This document shows, in pieces, positions 8,629-17,947 of a stretch of DNA of 64,000 bases (position 1 is the first letter of the stretch; every line of letters starts with the position of its first letter). This DNA is from Subdoligranulum variabile. Lineage in GTDB: Bacteria; Bacillota; Clostridia; Oscillospirales; Ruminococcaceae. Position numbers and translations under genes: made by a program. The notes below the pieces were generated by a model. The model saw nothing but the letters and a program-made list of their open reading frames with translations, ran no database searches and was not told the DNA's origin. The stretch is from the NCBI GenBank assembly GCA_003343905.1, contig QAKI01000066.1:1-64000 (forward strand), read 5' to 3'.

Positions 8629-9063
8629 CTACCAGCACAGTATCCCCAGCGCACTGCCCTGCCCCAGCCCGGCCATTGTCTGGCAAAAGACATTATCGCA
8701 ATCTACCATTTGCAGCAACAAAGCCACTGCCAGGACGGCCGCACCGTAAACAAAACGGTGGTTCAACTGCCGCCACAGAAGCCGCTTCTCCTGTTCGGTG
8801 TAATCCACCACTTTTTTCATGGTCTCTTCCTCCCCGTTCCTCGTCCCGTTTTCACGGCGTTCGCCGTTCAGCAGCTCGTCCACCGTCACGCCGTACCGCT
8901 GCCCCAATTCCACCAGCAGCGCAAAATCCGGCATCGTGCGGGCCGTTTCCCACCGGCTGACCGTCCGGGCGTTGATGCCTAACTGTTCCGCCAGTTGTTC
9001 CTGCGTCAGGCCGTTTTCCTGGCGGAGCTGTTTCAAAAAGCGGCCAATCTTTTCCTGGTCCAT
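8629..9063 (-). CDS. XRE-family transcriptional regulator with membrane segment (probable frameshift)
   Basis: A 144-aa protein. Residues 5-60 form a Cro/C1 helix-turn-helix (LRQENGLTQEQLAEQLGINA, RTVSRWETARTMPDFALLVE). A linker is followed by a hydrophobic segment (VYGAAVLAVALLLQMVD). The frame stops abruptly after GSALGILCW. Reading one base differently at the run of four G (minus strand, plus about 8643-8646) continues as LVGVLMTSRVGPRFLI... for about 30 more residues to a stop at 8549-8551. Genes of this type usually have a longer membrane tail, so a one-base indel is likely. Target genes are unknown. Confidence 0.8.
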   Translation of the reverse strand: MDQEKIGRFLKQLRQENGLTQEQLAEQLGINARTVSRWETARTMPDFALLVELGQRYGVTVDELLNGERRENGTRNGEEETMKKVVDYTEQEKRLLWRQLNHRFVYGAAVLAVALLLQMVDCDNVFCQTMAGLGQGSALGILCW

Positions 9064-9154
9064 CTGTGTTCCTGCCCCCTTTCACGTTTTATCCTACCAC
9101 AGCGGACCACGCAGCGCCACGACACAAAGTGAGAATCCCGCTTTTTTGCCCGTA

Positions 9155-9190
9155 CAGTCAAAAATCCCCGTGCCGCAGGGGCACGGGGAT
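9155..9190 (-). terminator. Terminator of the lectin gene
   Basis: Hairpin ATCCCCGTGC (9164-9173) and GCACGGGGAT (9181-9190), followed by TTTTTG on the minus strand, downstream of the gene ending at 9243. Confidence 0.75.
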
Positions 9191-9242
9191 CACTCGTTCC
9201 AACACAAAAGCGCAGAGAGGGGAAATTCAACCGGCGGGCAGA

Positions 9243-10094
9243 TTACTTGCGGCCCTTCCGGGTGGTCTTTTTGGACGCGGGCTTTTTGGCGGCGGGCTTC
9301 ACCGCTTCGTTCACAGCCTTGACCGCTTCTTCCACCACGGGCTTGGCGGCTTTGACGGCTTCCTCGACCACCGGCTTGGCAGCCTTGACAGCCTCGTCGG
9401 CGGCGGGCTTGACAGCCTCGGTCACGGCCTTGACGGTCTCGTTGACTGTCTTGGCGGCCTTCTTGACGGCGGGCTTTTTGGCGGCTTTCTTCGCAGCCTT
9501 GACGACTTCCTCCGTAGCCTTGACCACTTCCTCGGCGGCATCCGCAGCCACGTCAGCCACGTTTTCGGCCGCAGCAGCGGCGGCAGCCTTGGCCTTGGCG
9601 GCGGTAGCCTTGGCGCTGGCCTTGGGCTTGCGGGTCACTTCGTCAATGATCCAGTACTGGCTGGTGCCGTTCACGTCACGCCAGATCTGCAGCGGGGTGC
9701 CGTTCTCGGTGCTCATGCCCACCACGTCCAGCAGTTTGCCTGCCAGATTGGACTTGATCTTGACGGTGCCGTCGTTGGAAGGCTCCACGACCCACAACTG
9801 GCTGGACGCCGGCGCGCCCTCCCACTGATGCACGCGGGTGCCGTCGCTGACGCCGCCGCAGTCCAGGTCCAGCATCTTGTTGGTGAAGCGGTTCTGGATG
9901 CGGTACACGCCGTCACCGGCGGGCACGAAATTCCACTGCTGCCACTCGGCGTTGACATTGTCCCACAGTTGGATCTTGGCGCCGTTGTCGATGTTATAAT
10001 CCGCGACTTCCACGACCTTGCCGTTGGCAGTGCTGATGGTATAGAACTTACCTTCGGTAAGTACGGTTTGCGAAACTTTCTTTTTGGATACCAT
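9243..10094 (-). CDS. Ricin-type beta-trefoil lectin fused to histone H1-like basic tail
   Basis: A 283-aa protein of two distinct parts. Residues about 15-150 form a ricin B-type beta-trefoil with QxW-like repeats (NGAKIQLWDNVNAEWQQWNF, GTRVHQWEGAPASSQLWVVE, GTPLQIWRDVNGTSQYWIID). Residues about 155-283 are almost only Ala, Lys, Val, Glu and Pro, with repeats of the type EAVKAAKPVVEEAVKAAKPV and a basic end (KKPASKKTTRKGRK), resembling histone H1 or HU tails. There is no signal peptide, so it is probably cytoplasmic. A strong promoter and its own terminator make it a single-gene unit. Function is unknown; binding of DNA or polyanions by the tail is an inference. Confidence 0.8.
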   Translation of the reverse strand: MVSKKKVSQTVLTEGKFYTISTANGKVVEVADYNIDNGAKIQLWDNVNAEWQQWNFVPAGDGVYRIQNRFTNKMLDLDCGGVSDGTRVHQWEGAPASSQLWVVEPSNDGTVKIKSNLAGKLLDVVGMSTENGTPLQIWRDVNGTSQYWIIDEVTRKPKASAKATAAKAKAAAAAAAENVADVAADAAEEVVKATEEVVKAAKKAAKKPAVKKAAKTVNETVKAVTEAVKPAADEAVKAAKPVVEEAVKAAKPVVEEAVKAVNEAVKPAAKKPASKKTTRKGRK

Positions 10095-10201
10095 ATTTGG
10101 ATTCCTCCTAATACGTTTGGGCGGCTTTTCCCTGCCGGCCCCAGCCGCGCAGAGCTCCTCTGCCGCATATCGGCCGCACGGATCGGTGCGGTTCGCCTTC
10201 T

Positions 10202-10230
10202 ATTATAGTCACTTTGAAGGCATTCGTCAA
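10202..10230 (-). promoter_or_regulatory. Promoter of the lectin/H1-like gene
   Basis: Minus-strand TTGACG (plus 10225-10230), a 17-bp spacer and TATAAT (plus 10202-10207). Near-consensus, suggesting high expression. Confidence 0.8.
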
Positions 10231-10260
10231 CTTTTCGGCGCTGTTGCGGCATTTTGCACA

Positions 10261-10299
10261 AAAAAGCCGGGACTGCCCAAAGCCGTCCCGGCATTTTTT
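10261..10299. terminator. Bidirectional terminator
   Basis: Hairpin GCCGGGAC (10266-10273) and GTCCCGGC (10285-10292), with A-runs on the left and T-runs on the right. It can end the ABC permease transcript on the minus strand and also works in the plus direction. Confidence 0.75.
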
Positions 10300-10365
10300 A
10301 TTGATTCAACCTGGTTTTTCGCCGTTCTTGTGCATTTTCTGCCAAAAAACACCCGCTTTTTCGTT

Positions 10366-13300
10366 TTATTCGGGGGCCTTCATGCTCTCGACCATAGAAA
10401 CTTTTTTGAGCGTGCGCTGCATGACCAGATTGACGATGGCGCTGAACAGCAGCGTCAGCAGCACCGCATACAGGAAACTGAGCGGCGCGATCTGGCGGCC
10501 GAACATGACCGCATCCACCTCCACCGTGACTACGATGAAATGGTGCAGCACGATGCCTGCGAACAATCCGAACAGAATGCCGATCAGCGTCAGGATGATG
10601 CTTTCGCGGTTGACGTAGGCGTTCACTTCCCGGTCATAGAAGCCCAGCACCTTGATGGTGGCGATCTCCTTGACGCGCTCGGCCACGTTGATGCTGGACA
10701 GGTTGTACAGCACCACAAAGGCCAGGCAGGCCGCGCAGACGATAATGAGCACGACCACCGAGTCGATGGATTGCAGCATATTCAGCACCTGGGTAAGGTT
10801 GTCCTCGGTGAAGTTCAGGCTGGCGACATCGTCCATTCCCAGCAGTTCCGCCGAGATGGCATCCCGCGCCGCCTGGCTGTCGTCCGTCAGCTTGCTGAGC
10901 ACCGCGTTCCGGGGTGCCTCTTCCCCAAAGGCCGCCCGGTAGGTGGCCGGGCTCATATAGACGTAGTTGCTCACATAATGTTCGCACACGCCGCTGATCG
11001 TAAACGTGCCCTCCACATCGTCCTGATTTTTCAGGGTGATGGTATCCCCGGGCTGAACGCCGTAGATGGAGGCCAGTTTTTCGGTCATGACGATACCGTC
11101 CTCGCCCAGCGGCGTGGGTGCGCCGCCGATCCGTTCATGCAGGTCTGCGAAATCAGCAAACCGTTCCACATCCTGCGGGATCATCAGGTACACTTCGCTT
11201 TCGCCCTCGGGGCTTTCCTGGCGGGTGTTCTCGACCGAGACCGTCAGCGACTCCTCAATGTCCCCGCCGCCGAACAGATAGTCATGCACCGGCCCTTCGG
11301 CGGTGGCGTTCTCCTGTGTGACGATCGTCATCAGGTCGTAGTGGGATATTTCACTGTACTGTTTGGTGATGATGGCATTGAGCGAATCCGAGATACCGAA
11401 CCCTGCCACCAGCAGCGCCGTGCACCCGGCCACGCCGATCACCGTCATCCAGAACCGCCGCTTATAGCGCAGCAGGTTCCGGCACGTCACCTTCCAGGAG
11501 AAGGGCAGGCGGCGCCACAGCGGTGTGATGCGTTCCAGCACGATGCGTTTGCCCGCCTTGGGGGCGCGGGGCAGCATCAGCGCCGCCGGGACTTCCCGCA
11601 GCGAGGCGCGGCAGGTCAGCGCCGTGACGCCGACGGTCAGCGCGATCAGCGTGCCGCCCGCAAACACGGCCTGAGCCGCACGCCACGGGGTCGAGATCGA
11701 CGGCATATAGTACATCATCGCATAGGCCGACCAGATGATCTGCGGGAAAGCCACAAAACCGATGGTCAGCCCCACAAGGGTGCCCAGCGCCGCGGCGGCC
11801 AGCGCGTACCAGAGGTATTTCTGCATGATCTCGCCCCGGGCATAGCCCAGTGCTTTCAGGGTGCCGATCTGCAGGCGTTCTTCTTCCACCATGCGCGTCA
11901 TGGTGGTGGAGACCACCAGCGCGGCCACCAGGAAGAAAAACAGCGGGAAGATCGTGGTAATAGCGGTCAGTTTGTCCACATTGGCCGCAAACGACGCATA
12001 ACTCACGTTGCTGCTGCGGTCCCAGATATACCACTCCGGCTGTTCGATGTCATCCAGTTCCCGCTGGCCGTCCTCGATCTCGGCCCGGGCGTCCGCCAGT
12101 TCCTGGTCGGCTTCAGCTTTGCCATCCTCGTATTCGATCTCGCCGTCGCGCAGTTTCTGCACATTTTCCGCAATGGTCCGCCGGGCATCGTCCAGTTCGG
12201 TCCGGGCGTCCGCCAGTTGGGCCTTGGCGTCGGCCAACTGTACGCGGGCGTCGTCCAGTTCCAACTGCTTGTCCGTCTGGGTGGCCCAGCCCTCGTCGAG
12301 CTGGACGCGGGCGTCCTCCAGCTTTTGCCTGCCCGCTTCATATTCAGCCGCGCCCTGTTCATAGGCCGCCCAGCCTTCGTCCAGCAGGCGCCTGGCTTCT
12401 TCGAGCGCAGGCTTGCCCGCTTCCAACTGCTCGCGGCCGTCGGCCAGCTTCTGCGCATTTTCCTCATAAGCCGCCCAGGATTCGTCCAGCGTGCGGCGGC
12501 CGGTGACCATCTGGGCAAACCCGGCCACCAAAGGCCCGGTCTTTTCCTGTTCTGCCGCCAGATCGGTCAGGCCCTTTTCCACCATCTGCCGGAAGTCTTC
12601 CACGGGTTCCGGCAGCGGTTCGGGCTGCTCTTCCAGCCACGCCTGCGCGGCTTCCAGCACAGACTGCATCTGGGCGCGGTCCGCCATGATGATGGCGTTC
12701 AACTGCTGTTCCAGTTCTTCCCGCTGGGCGTCAGTCATCTCCGGGTCTTGAGGTGCCGGGGTCTCGTCCGGCGTTTCAGCGGGGACTTCGGGAGCCGCTT
12801 CGTTCCCCTGCGCAGGGGTCTGCGGTCCAGCTGATTCCAGCGGCTCGCTCGCGGCGTTTTCCATGTTTTCGATCGGGGCCGCCGGTTCGTCCGTCCAGGC
12901 GGCCGGCAGCGCGATCACGGTTTTCGGTTCGCCGTCCGACAATTCGCTGCTGTCCACGTCGGGAGCCGTTTCCGGCCCGGATTCCTGTTCCGGCGGGAGT
13001 GTTCCCGCATCCGTTTCCCCGTCCGGCTGTCCGGGTACCTCCGCGTTCTCTCCGGCAGGGGGGCCCGCAGGTTCAGACGGAACGGCGGGTGCGTCCCCTG
13101 CCGGGTCCGTTTCCTCGGCGGGCAGTTCTTCCGCCGGGGTATCTGCTTCTTCGGCGGGCGGTTCTTCCGTCACCATGTCCGCACGGTCCGTTTGCGTATC
13201 CTCCGGCTGTTGTTCCGACGGCCGCGTTTCGGCGGGCGGCGTTTCCTCTTCACCGCCTGCGGGCGGCTCCTTCTGCAGTTCTTCCAGCAGGTTCTGCGCC

Positions 13301-14778
13301 TGCTTTTGCAGGTCGCGCGCTGCCGAGGGCAGCATGCCGCTGATGGGGAACCCGATCGTTTCGCTGGCATAAGCTTCGAGCGCATCCAGCAGCGCGTCAT
13401 AGCTGGCGGGCACTGTTCGCCCGTCCTCGTTCAGCCAGTCGATGAACCCCTGCACGTCCTCCGCGCCGATCTCGACCGGCAGCCAGGGCAGTTGCGCTTT
13501 CAGCAGTTCATTGATCTGCTCCGCTGCCTGTTCCACACCGGCCTGATAGGTTTTTTCCGCCTGATCCAGTTGGGTCTTGCCATCCGCCAACTGGCGCTCG
13601 CCTTCTTCGATCTGGGCCAGGCCGTCGTTGTACTGCTGCAGCCCGGCTTCATATTCCGCCTGGCCGTCTTCCAGCTTGCGCCTGGCCTGTTCCAGCGTGG
13701 GGGCGTTGGCCGCCAGTTCCGCTTCGCCGTCCTCCAGCTTCTGCTGGTTTTCCTGCAATAACTGCACGGCTTCCTGAAGCTGCGTCAGGCCGTCGTTCAC
13801 AAGGGCTTCGTTGTCGGCGATCTCCTGCGCGCCCTCGGCGTATTCCCGTTCGCCGTCCTCATACTCCTGCTGGCCTTCGGCCAGTTCCCGGCGGCCATCC
13901 TCCAGTTCGGCTGCCGCGTCCGCCAATTCCTGCTCGGCTTCCGCTTCGGCATCGTAGTATTCCGCCCAGGCGTCATCGATCTCCTGCTGGGCTTCGGCGC
14001 GGATCTCCTCATAGCGCGCGTCGCAGCGCGCCTGCTGGATAGCTTCCACATTGGCCTGCACGGCTTCCACCGTGGCGGTGTATTCATCTTGCAGGCTGTT
14101 CTGTTCCAGCGCGCCTTCCGCCGTCACATAGACTTCGGTATAGGCTTCGTAGGCAAAATCTTCCGGCAGAAGGTACATCACCAGTTCCACTGTGCCGTTG
14201 CCCACGCTGGCGGGTTCCCGCTCAAAGCTGCAGTAGTTGGCGTTATGCACCACGCCCACCACCGTGTACTCCGTGCGTTCCAGTTTGGTATCCAGGTCCT
14301 CGTTGCCCGCGTCCACGGTCAGCTTGGTGCCCACGGGGAAGCTGGTGTTCGTCACGTTGGTGCTGGCTTCGACCACACATTCGCCGGGGGCTTCGGGCAT
14401 CCGGCCGTCCGCCAGGACCAGCTGGTTGATGGCGTCCTCCCCTTCCGGCGGCAAGCTTTGCACGCGGGTGACGAGCACATCTTCCCCCGCGTCCACCAGA
14501 AGATCCGCCGAATAGGCCGGCTGTACCGCCTTGACGCCTTCCACCTCGCGCAGTGCTTCCACGTCGGCGTCAGTCAGCCCCAGCGTCGAAACGATGCGCA
14601 GATCATAAAAGTTTGCATCGTCCATGTAACGCTCCATGGACTCTTTCATGTCGATGGGCGTCGCGTTCAGCCCGGCCAGAAAGCCCACGCCCAGCGCGAC
14701 GATCGAAAAGATCGCCACGAACCGGCCGCGTGCGCTTTTCAGCGTGCGTAGTATATTTTTACGGTAACTGCGCGTCAT
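10366..14778 (-). CDS. FtsX/MacB-type ABC transporter permease with giant coiled-coil loops
   Basis: A 1470-aa membrane protein. An N-terminal membrane segment (FVAIFSIVALGVGFLAGLNA) is followed by a MacB-like periplasmic start and then about 700 residues of heptad-rich repeats of the type LEDGQAEYEAGLQQYNDGLA. Near residues 500-680 there is a Pro/Glu/Thr/Ala-rich stretch. The first FtsX domain (three membrane segments) begins near residue 930 (LFFFLVAALVVSTTMTRMVE), and the second is at the C-terminus (VVLIIVCAACLAFVVLYNLS). Its start follows the stop of the ATPase gene directly. Such pairs export lipids, peptides or antibiotics or act on the cell wall; the substrate is unknown. Confidence 0.88.
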   Translation of the reverse strand: MTRSYRKNILRTLKSARGRFVAIFSIVALGVGFLAGLNATPIDMKESMERYMDDANFYDLRIVSTLGLTDADVEALREVEGVKAVQPAYSADLLVDAGEDVLVTRVQSLPPEGEDAINQLVLADGRMPEAPGECVVEASTNVTNTSFPVGTKLTVDAGNEDLDTKLERTEYTVVGVVHNANYCSFEREPASVGNGTVELVMYLLPEDFAYEAYTEVYVTAEGALEQNSLQDEYTATVEAVQANVEAIQQARCDARYEEIRAEAQQEIDDAWAEYYDAEAEAEQELADAAAELEDGRRELAEGQQEYEDGEREYAEGAQEIADNEALVNDGLTQLQEAVQLLQENQQKLEDGEAELAANAPTLEQARRKLEDGQAEYEAGLQQYNDGLAQIEEGERQLADGKTQLDQAEKTYQAGVEQAAEQINELLKAQLPWLPVEIGAEDVQGFIDWLNEDGRTVPASYDALLDALEAYASETIGFPISGMLPSAARDLQKQAQNLLEELQKEPPAGGEEETPPAETRPSEQQPEDTQTDRADMVTEEPPAEEADTPAEELPAEETDPAGDAPAVPSEPAGPPAGENAEVPGQPDGETDAGTLPPEQESGPETAPDVDSSELSDGEPKTVIALPAAWTDEPAAPIENMENAASEPLESAGPQTPAQGNEAAPEVPAETPDETPAPQDPEMTDAQREELEQQLNAIIMADRAQMQSVLEAAQAWLEEQPEPLPEPVEDFRQMVEKGLTDLAAEQEKTGPLVAGFAQMVTGRRTLDESWAAYEENAQKLADGREQLEAGKPALEEARRLLDEGWAAYEQGAAEYEAGRQKLEDARVQLDEGWATQTDKQLELDDARVQLADAKAQLADARTELDDARRTIAENVQKLRDGEIEYEDGKAEADQELADARAEIEDGQRELDDIEQPEWYIWDRSSNVSYASFAANVDKLTAITTIFPLFFFLVAALVVSTTMTRMVEEERLQIGTLKALGYARGEIMQKYLWYALAAAALGTLVGLTIGFVAFPQIIWSAYAMMYYMPSISTPWRAAQAVFAGGTLIALTVGVTALTCRASLREVPAALMLPRAPKAGKRIVLERITPLWRRLPFSWKVTCRNLLRYKRRFWMTVIGVAGCTALLVAGFGISDSLNAIITKQYSEISHYDLMTIVTQENATAEGPVHDYLFGGGDIEESLTVSVENTRQESPEGESEVYLMIPQDVERFADFADLHERIGGAPTPLGEDGIVMTEKLASIYGVQPGDTITLKNQDDVEGTFTISGVCEHYVSNYVYMSPATYRAAFGEEAPRNAVLSKLTDDSQAARDAISAELLGMDDVASLNFTEDNLTQVLNMLQSIDSVVVLIIVCAACLAFVVLYNLSSINVAERVKEIATIKVLGFYDREVNAYVNRESIILTLIGILFGLFAGIVLHHFIVVTVEVDAVMFGRQIAPLSFLYAVLLTLLFSAIVNLVMQRTLKKVSMVESMKAPE

Positions 14779-15504
14779 TTACCATTCGATCCTTTCCACC
14801 GGGGTGGGGTTGGGGTTGAGCGTTTCCTCGATCACGCGGCCGCTGTTGATGCGGATCAGTCGGTCCGCCATGGCGGCCAGCGCGCTGTTATGGGTAATGA
14901 CGATGACGGTGCGGCCCTGCTTGCGGCAGGTCGCCTGCAACAGCGCCAACACCTGTTTGCCGGTCTTGTAATCCAGCGCGCCGGTCGGCTCGTCGCACAG
15001 CAGGATCTTGGGGTTTTTGGCCAGCGCACGAGCAATGGACACCCGCTGCTGTTCACCGCCGGAAAGCTGCGCGGGGAAGTTGTCGCGCCGGGCGGCCAGG
15101 CCCACTTCTTCCAGCACGGTGTCCGCGTCCAGCGGGTCGCGGCAGATCTCGGCGGCCAGTTCCACGTTTTCCCGCGCGGTAAGGTTCTGCACCAGATTGT
15201 AGAACTGGAACACGAACCCCACGTCATAGCGGCGGTAGGTGGTCAGCCGCTTCTGGTTGAAGTCGCTGACACACTCGCCGTCCAGCAGGATCTTCCCCTC
15301 GTCGCAGGTATCCATACCGCCCAGCATATTGAGCACCGTCGTTTTGCCCGCGCCCGAAGGCCCTAAAATGACGCAGAACTCCCCTTTCTCAATGGTAAAG
15401 CTCACATGGTCGGACGCTGCGATGCGCGTGTCCCCCATCTGGTAATATTTGCATACGTTGTCGAACACCACAAAAGGCGTCGTTTTCTTCTTTCCGTCGT
15501 CCAT
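14779..15504 (-). CDS. ABC transporter ATP-binding protein (MacB/LolD type)
   Basis: A 241-aa ATPase partner of the adjacent permease. Walker A is GPSGAGKTTVLNMLGG, the signature is LSGGEQQRVSIARALAKNP, and Walker B is ILLCDEPTGALD, the GALD form being typical of MacB/LolD/FtsE-like ATPases. The start at 15504 (MDDGKKKTTP) was preferred over 15531 because the likely transcription start lies only about 7 nt before 15531 and GGGAGAAG precedes 15504. Confidence 0.93.
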   Translation of the reverse strand: MDDGKKKTTPFVVFDNVCKYYQMGDTRIAASDHVSFTIEKGEFCVILGPSGAGKTTVLNMLGGMDTCDEGKILLDGECVSDFNQKRLTTYRRYDVGFVFQFYNLVQNLTARENVELAAEICRDPLDADTVLEEVGLAARRDNFPAQLSGGEQQRVSIARALAKNPKILLCDEPTGALDYKTGKQVLALLQATCRKQGRTVIVITHNSALAAMADRLIRINSGRVIEETLNPNPTPVERIEW

Positions 15505-15544
15505 TTTTTCTTCTCCCGCCGGTTCTGGCATCTTATGGTTTCAT

Positions 15545-15553
15545 TATACCAGA
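15545..15553 (-). promoter_or_regulatory. Extended -10 promoter of the ABC operon
   Basis: Minus-strand TGGTATAAT (plus 15545-15553) is an extended -10 element. No good -35 is seen at the usual spacing. It drives the ATPase-permease pair. Confidence 0.5.
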
Positions 15554-15598
15554 TCGGTGTGAAAAATTCCCGTACTTTTTTTGAACAAACGTATAGAA

Positions 15599-16137
15599 TT
15601 ACGACGCCGTCACGCTTGTTTCCTCGGTCGCAGGCTGCGGCTCAATGCCCAGGTAGGGCAGCGCCTTGGCCAACACCTCGGCGCAGACCGGGCCCGAAAG
15701 CGTTCCGCCGCTGGTACTCCAGCTATGGGGTTCGTCCAGGCAGACCAGCACCGCCAGCCGCGGTTCTTCGATGGGTGCCACGGCCACAAAACTGCTGATA
15801 CGCGCGCCCGCGTCCTCGCTGTCCAGTTTCTGGCTGGTGCCGCTCTTGCCACCCACGCGGTAGCCCTCCACCGCCGCGTTTTTGCCGGTGCCGTCGGTGA
15901 CAACGCCTTCCATCAGTTCGCACATGGTCGCGCTCGTTTCCTCGCTGATGACCCGGCGTTTCACCGTGGGTTCGATCTCCCGCACCACCGTCCCGTCCGG
16001 CGCGGCGATGCGCTGCACCACATACGGCTGCATCAATTCGCCGCCGTTGACGATGGCGCAGACCGCCGTGAGCATCTGCAAATAGCTGACCTTGCTGCTC
16101 TGCCCGAAGGAACAGCTGGCCAGTTCGACCGGCCCCG
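15599..16137 (-). pseudogene. C-terminal part of a class B penicillin-binding protein, separated by the island
   Basis: This is the transpeptidase end of an FtsI/SpoVD-like class B PBP. The KTG-type box is VGGKSGTSQK, and the usual QSSK and QMLTAV segments lie just before. The piece begins at the island border, where codons read GPVELASCSFGQSSK. The matching N-terminal half with the SxxK and SxN motifs is at 51401-52701. The A-run at 16080-16083 has one base more than the expected reading (SYLQMLTAV), so the frame is also broken here; the open frame from 16081 onward covers 160 residues. Alone it cannot be a working enzyme. Confidence 0.88.
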
Positions 16138-16163
16138 CCCGGTACAGGATTTTGGACTATAGA
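16105..16163. other. attL-like junction of the island
   Basis: The outer half (16105-16128) is PBP coding sequence. The 9-bp core ACCGGCCCC is at 16129-16137. The inner half (16140-16163) is the arm CCGGTACAGGATTTTGG plus ACTATAG, which is the inverted match (21 of 24) of the arm at the other end of the island. Confidence 0.8.
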
Positions 16164-16268
16164 ATCATTTTCCTTTATCAGGCCATACATCTCACTGGTC
16201 TTGTGCAATCTTTTTGATAAAAACCATTTTCGATTTAGCTTTATCCGTATTTAACAATGTTGATGTAA

Positions 16269-17378
16269 TTACGCTTTTAATTTCAAAATCACATGGCAGA
16301 TACGGTCCACATCTTCCAGCGCCAAGCCTGCATAAAGGGGAAGCGTCAACACGCGCTCGGATACATAACGAGCCACAGGTGTTTCATCTACATTGTACTT
16401 ATTATGGAAGCAAGCAAAAGTATTAGTTAATGGGTAAAAATATTTTCGCGCACAAATTCCCTGTTCTGCCAGTGCGTCAAATACCTCATTGCGGCTAGCA
16501 CCAAACACCTTTTCATCAAATACTACCGGAAAGTATGCATAATTGTATTTCACGTCTGGCTGTTCCGCATTCAACTGTAGGCCTACAACGCCTTCCAAAT
16601 GTTCACGGTAACGTTCTACAACCTTTTTGCGCTTGGCAATTTCTTCGTCTACATGCCGCAAATTACATAATCCCATGGCCGCACAGAATTCATTCATCTT
16701 GGCATTTGCACCTACGGCATCCACTTCTTCGGGGCCATGAATGCCAAAGTTCTTCAATTCATACAGCCGTTTTCCCAACTGTTCATTATGGTAACAGACC
16801 GCGCCGCCTTCAATCGTGTTGAATACTTTTGTAGCATGGAAACTAAAGCAGGAGACGTCACCATAGGAACCGATTCCCTTGCCCTTGTAGGTCTCTCCAA
16901 AGGTGTGCGCTGCATCATAAATTACTTTTAAGCCATATTTACAGGCAATACGCTCGATTTCTTCAATATTGCAGATGTTTCCGTAAACATGTACAGGCAT
17001 GATCGCACAGGTACGATCCGTAATCAAGTCTTCCAGCTTTGCAACATCTATGGTATAAGTGACAGGGTCAATATCACAGAATACCGGCTCCAACCCATTG
17101 CGCACGATAGCGTGTGTGGTAGAAGCAAACGTGAAAGGGGTGGTAATCACTTCGCCTTGCAGGTTCAGGGCCTGCAAAGTCAATTCCAAGGCCATATGGC
17201 CATTGGTCAGCAACTCCACGTTTTCCACATCCATGTAGTCTTTCAGTTTTTGCTGCAATTCCCTGTGCTTAGGTCCCATATTGGTTAGCCAATGACTGTC
17301 CCAGATAGGGCGAATCTCCGCAATGTATTCTTCTAGTGGTGGCATGGATGAGCGGGTGACCAGAATATTATCCATCAT
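16269..17378 (-). CDS. DegT/DnrJ/EryC1/StrS sugar aminotransferase (VioA-like)
   Basis: A 369-aa PLP-dependent enzyme. The Schiff-base lysine lies in CFSFHATKVFNTIEGGA, preceded by the cofactor aspartate motif VIYDAAHTFGE. The N-terminus (ILVTRSSMPPLEEY, IWDSHWLTNMG) resembles VioA/FdtB enzymes, which aminate dTDP-4-keto-6-deoxyglucose. The dTDP-sugar supply genes are not in the window. The start at 17378 has GAGG 5 nt upstream, and the next codon is also ATG. It sits just behind an acetyltransferase, which suggests an N-acetylated 4-amino-4,6-dideoxy sugar. Last gene of the polysaccharide operon. Confidence 0.88.
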   Translation of the reverse strand: MMDNILVTRSSMPPLEEYIAEIRPIWDSHWLTNMGPKHRELQQKLKDYMDVENVELLTNGHMALELTLQALNLQGEVITTPFTFASTTHAIVRNGLEPVFCDIDPVTYTIDVAKLEDLITDRTCAIMPVHVYGNICNIEEIERIACKYGLKVIYDAAHTFGETYKGKGIGSYGDVSCFSFHATKVFNTIEGGAVCYHNEQLGKRLYELKNFGIHGPEEVDAVGANAKMNEFCAAMGLCNLRHVDEEIAKRKKVVERYREHLEGVVGLQLNAEQPDVKYNYAYFPVVFDEKVFGASRNEVFDALAEQGICARKYFYPLTNTFACFHNKYNVDETPVARYVSERVLTLPLYAGLALEDVDRICHVILKLKA

Positions 17379-17383
17379 AAACC

Positions 17384-17947
17384 TCAATCCCAATAATGCG
17401 TAAGCTTCACCAAATCATGATATTCCTCGGCCAAAATACCAACAACCACCAAGTCTCGATACGAGCCGTTTTTGAAAATATATTCTCTACGTACGCCTTC
17501 TTCTACCCATCCACATTTTGTATACATGGTTTTTGAGGCTATATTTTCTTTGAACCATGCGCCATCTAAGCGATGAAGTTGTAATTCATCAAATGCATAG
17601 CGCATAATGGCCATCACCGTATCTGTTCCAATCCCTTTTGAGCGACGTTCTTTTTTCGCCAGCTTAATGCCATGATTGGCGCTTCTGTTTTTCCAGTCGA
17701 TATTGGTTAGGGTTGCAATTCCAACCGCTCCGTCCGCTTCTGTTTCAATTACAAAGCGGAAACTGGTGTTGTCTGCATAATGATTTTCAAACCATTTTTC
17801 TTGAGCATAACTAGAAAGAGGAAACGTCCAACCTACCACTAGATTTTCCATTTCCGGATCGTTAAACATTTCCCGAACCATCTCACAGTCTTTTTTCTCC
17901 ATGGCTCGGAGAGTAACTTTTTTCCCCTTGATATTCACTGTGTACAC
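17384..17947 (-). CDS. GNAT-family N-acetyltransferase
   Basis: A 187-aa RimJ/RimL-type acetyltransferase. The acetyl-CoA binding region is KLAKKERRSKGIGTDTVMAI, followed by LQLHRLDGAWFKENIASKTM and the closing CGWVEEGVRREYIFKNGSYR. In this neighbourhood it probably acetylates the amino sugar made by the aminotransferase next door. The start overlaps the end of the upstream gene by 13 nt. Sequence is AT-rich like the rest of the operon. Confidence 0.85.
   Translation of the reverse strand: MYTVNIKGKKVTLRAMEKKDCEMVREMFNDPEMENLVVGWTFPLSSYAQEKWFENHYADNTSFRFVIETEADGAVGIATLTNIDWKNRSANHGIKLAKKERRSKGIGTDTVMAIMRYAFDELQLHRLDGAWFKENIASKTMYTKCGWVEEGVRREYIFKNGSYRDLVVVGILAEEYHDLVKLTHYWD

Noticed and set aside
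16181..16208. A second gene start reading MHKTSEMYGLIKEN across the left island border
   Set aside because: The frame soon becomes an out-of-phase reading of the PBP fragment and has no support.
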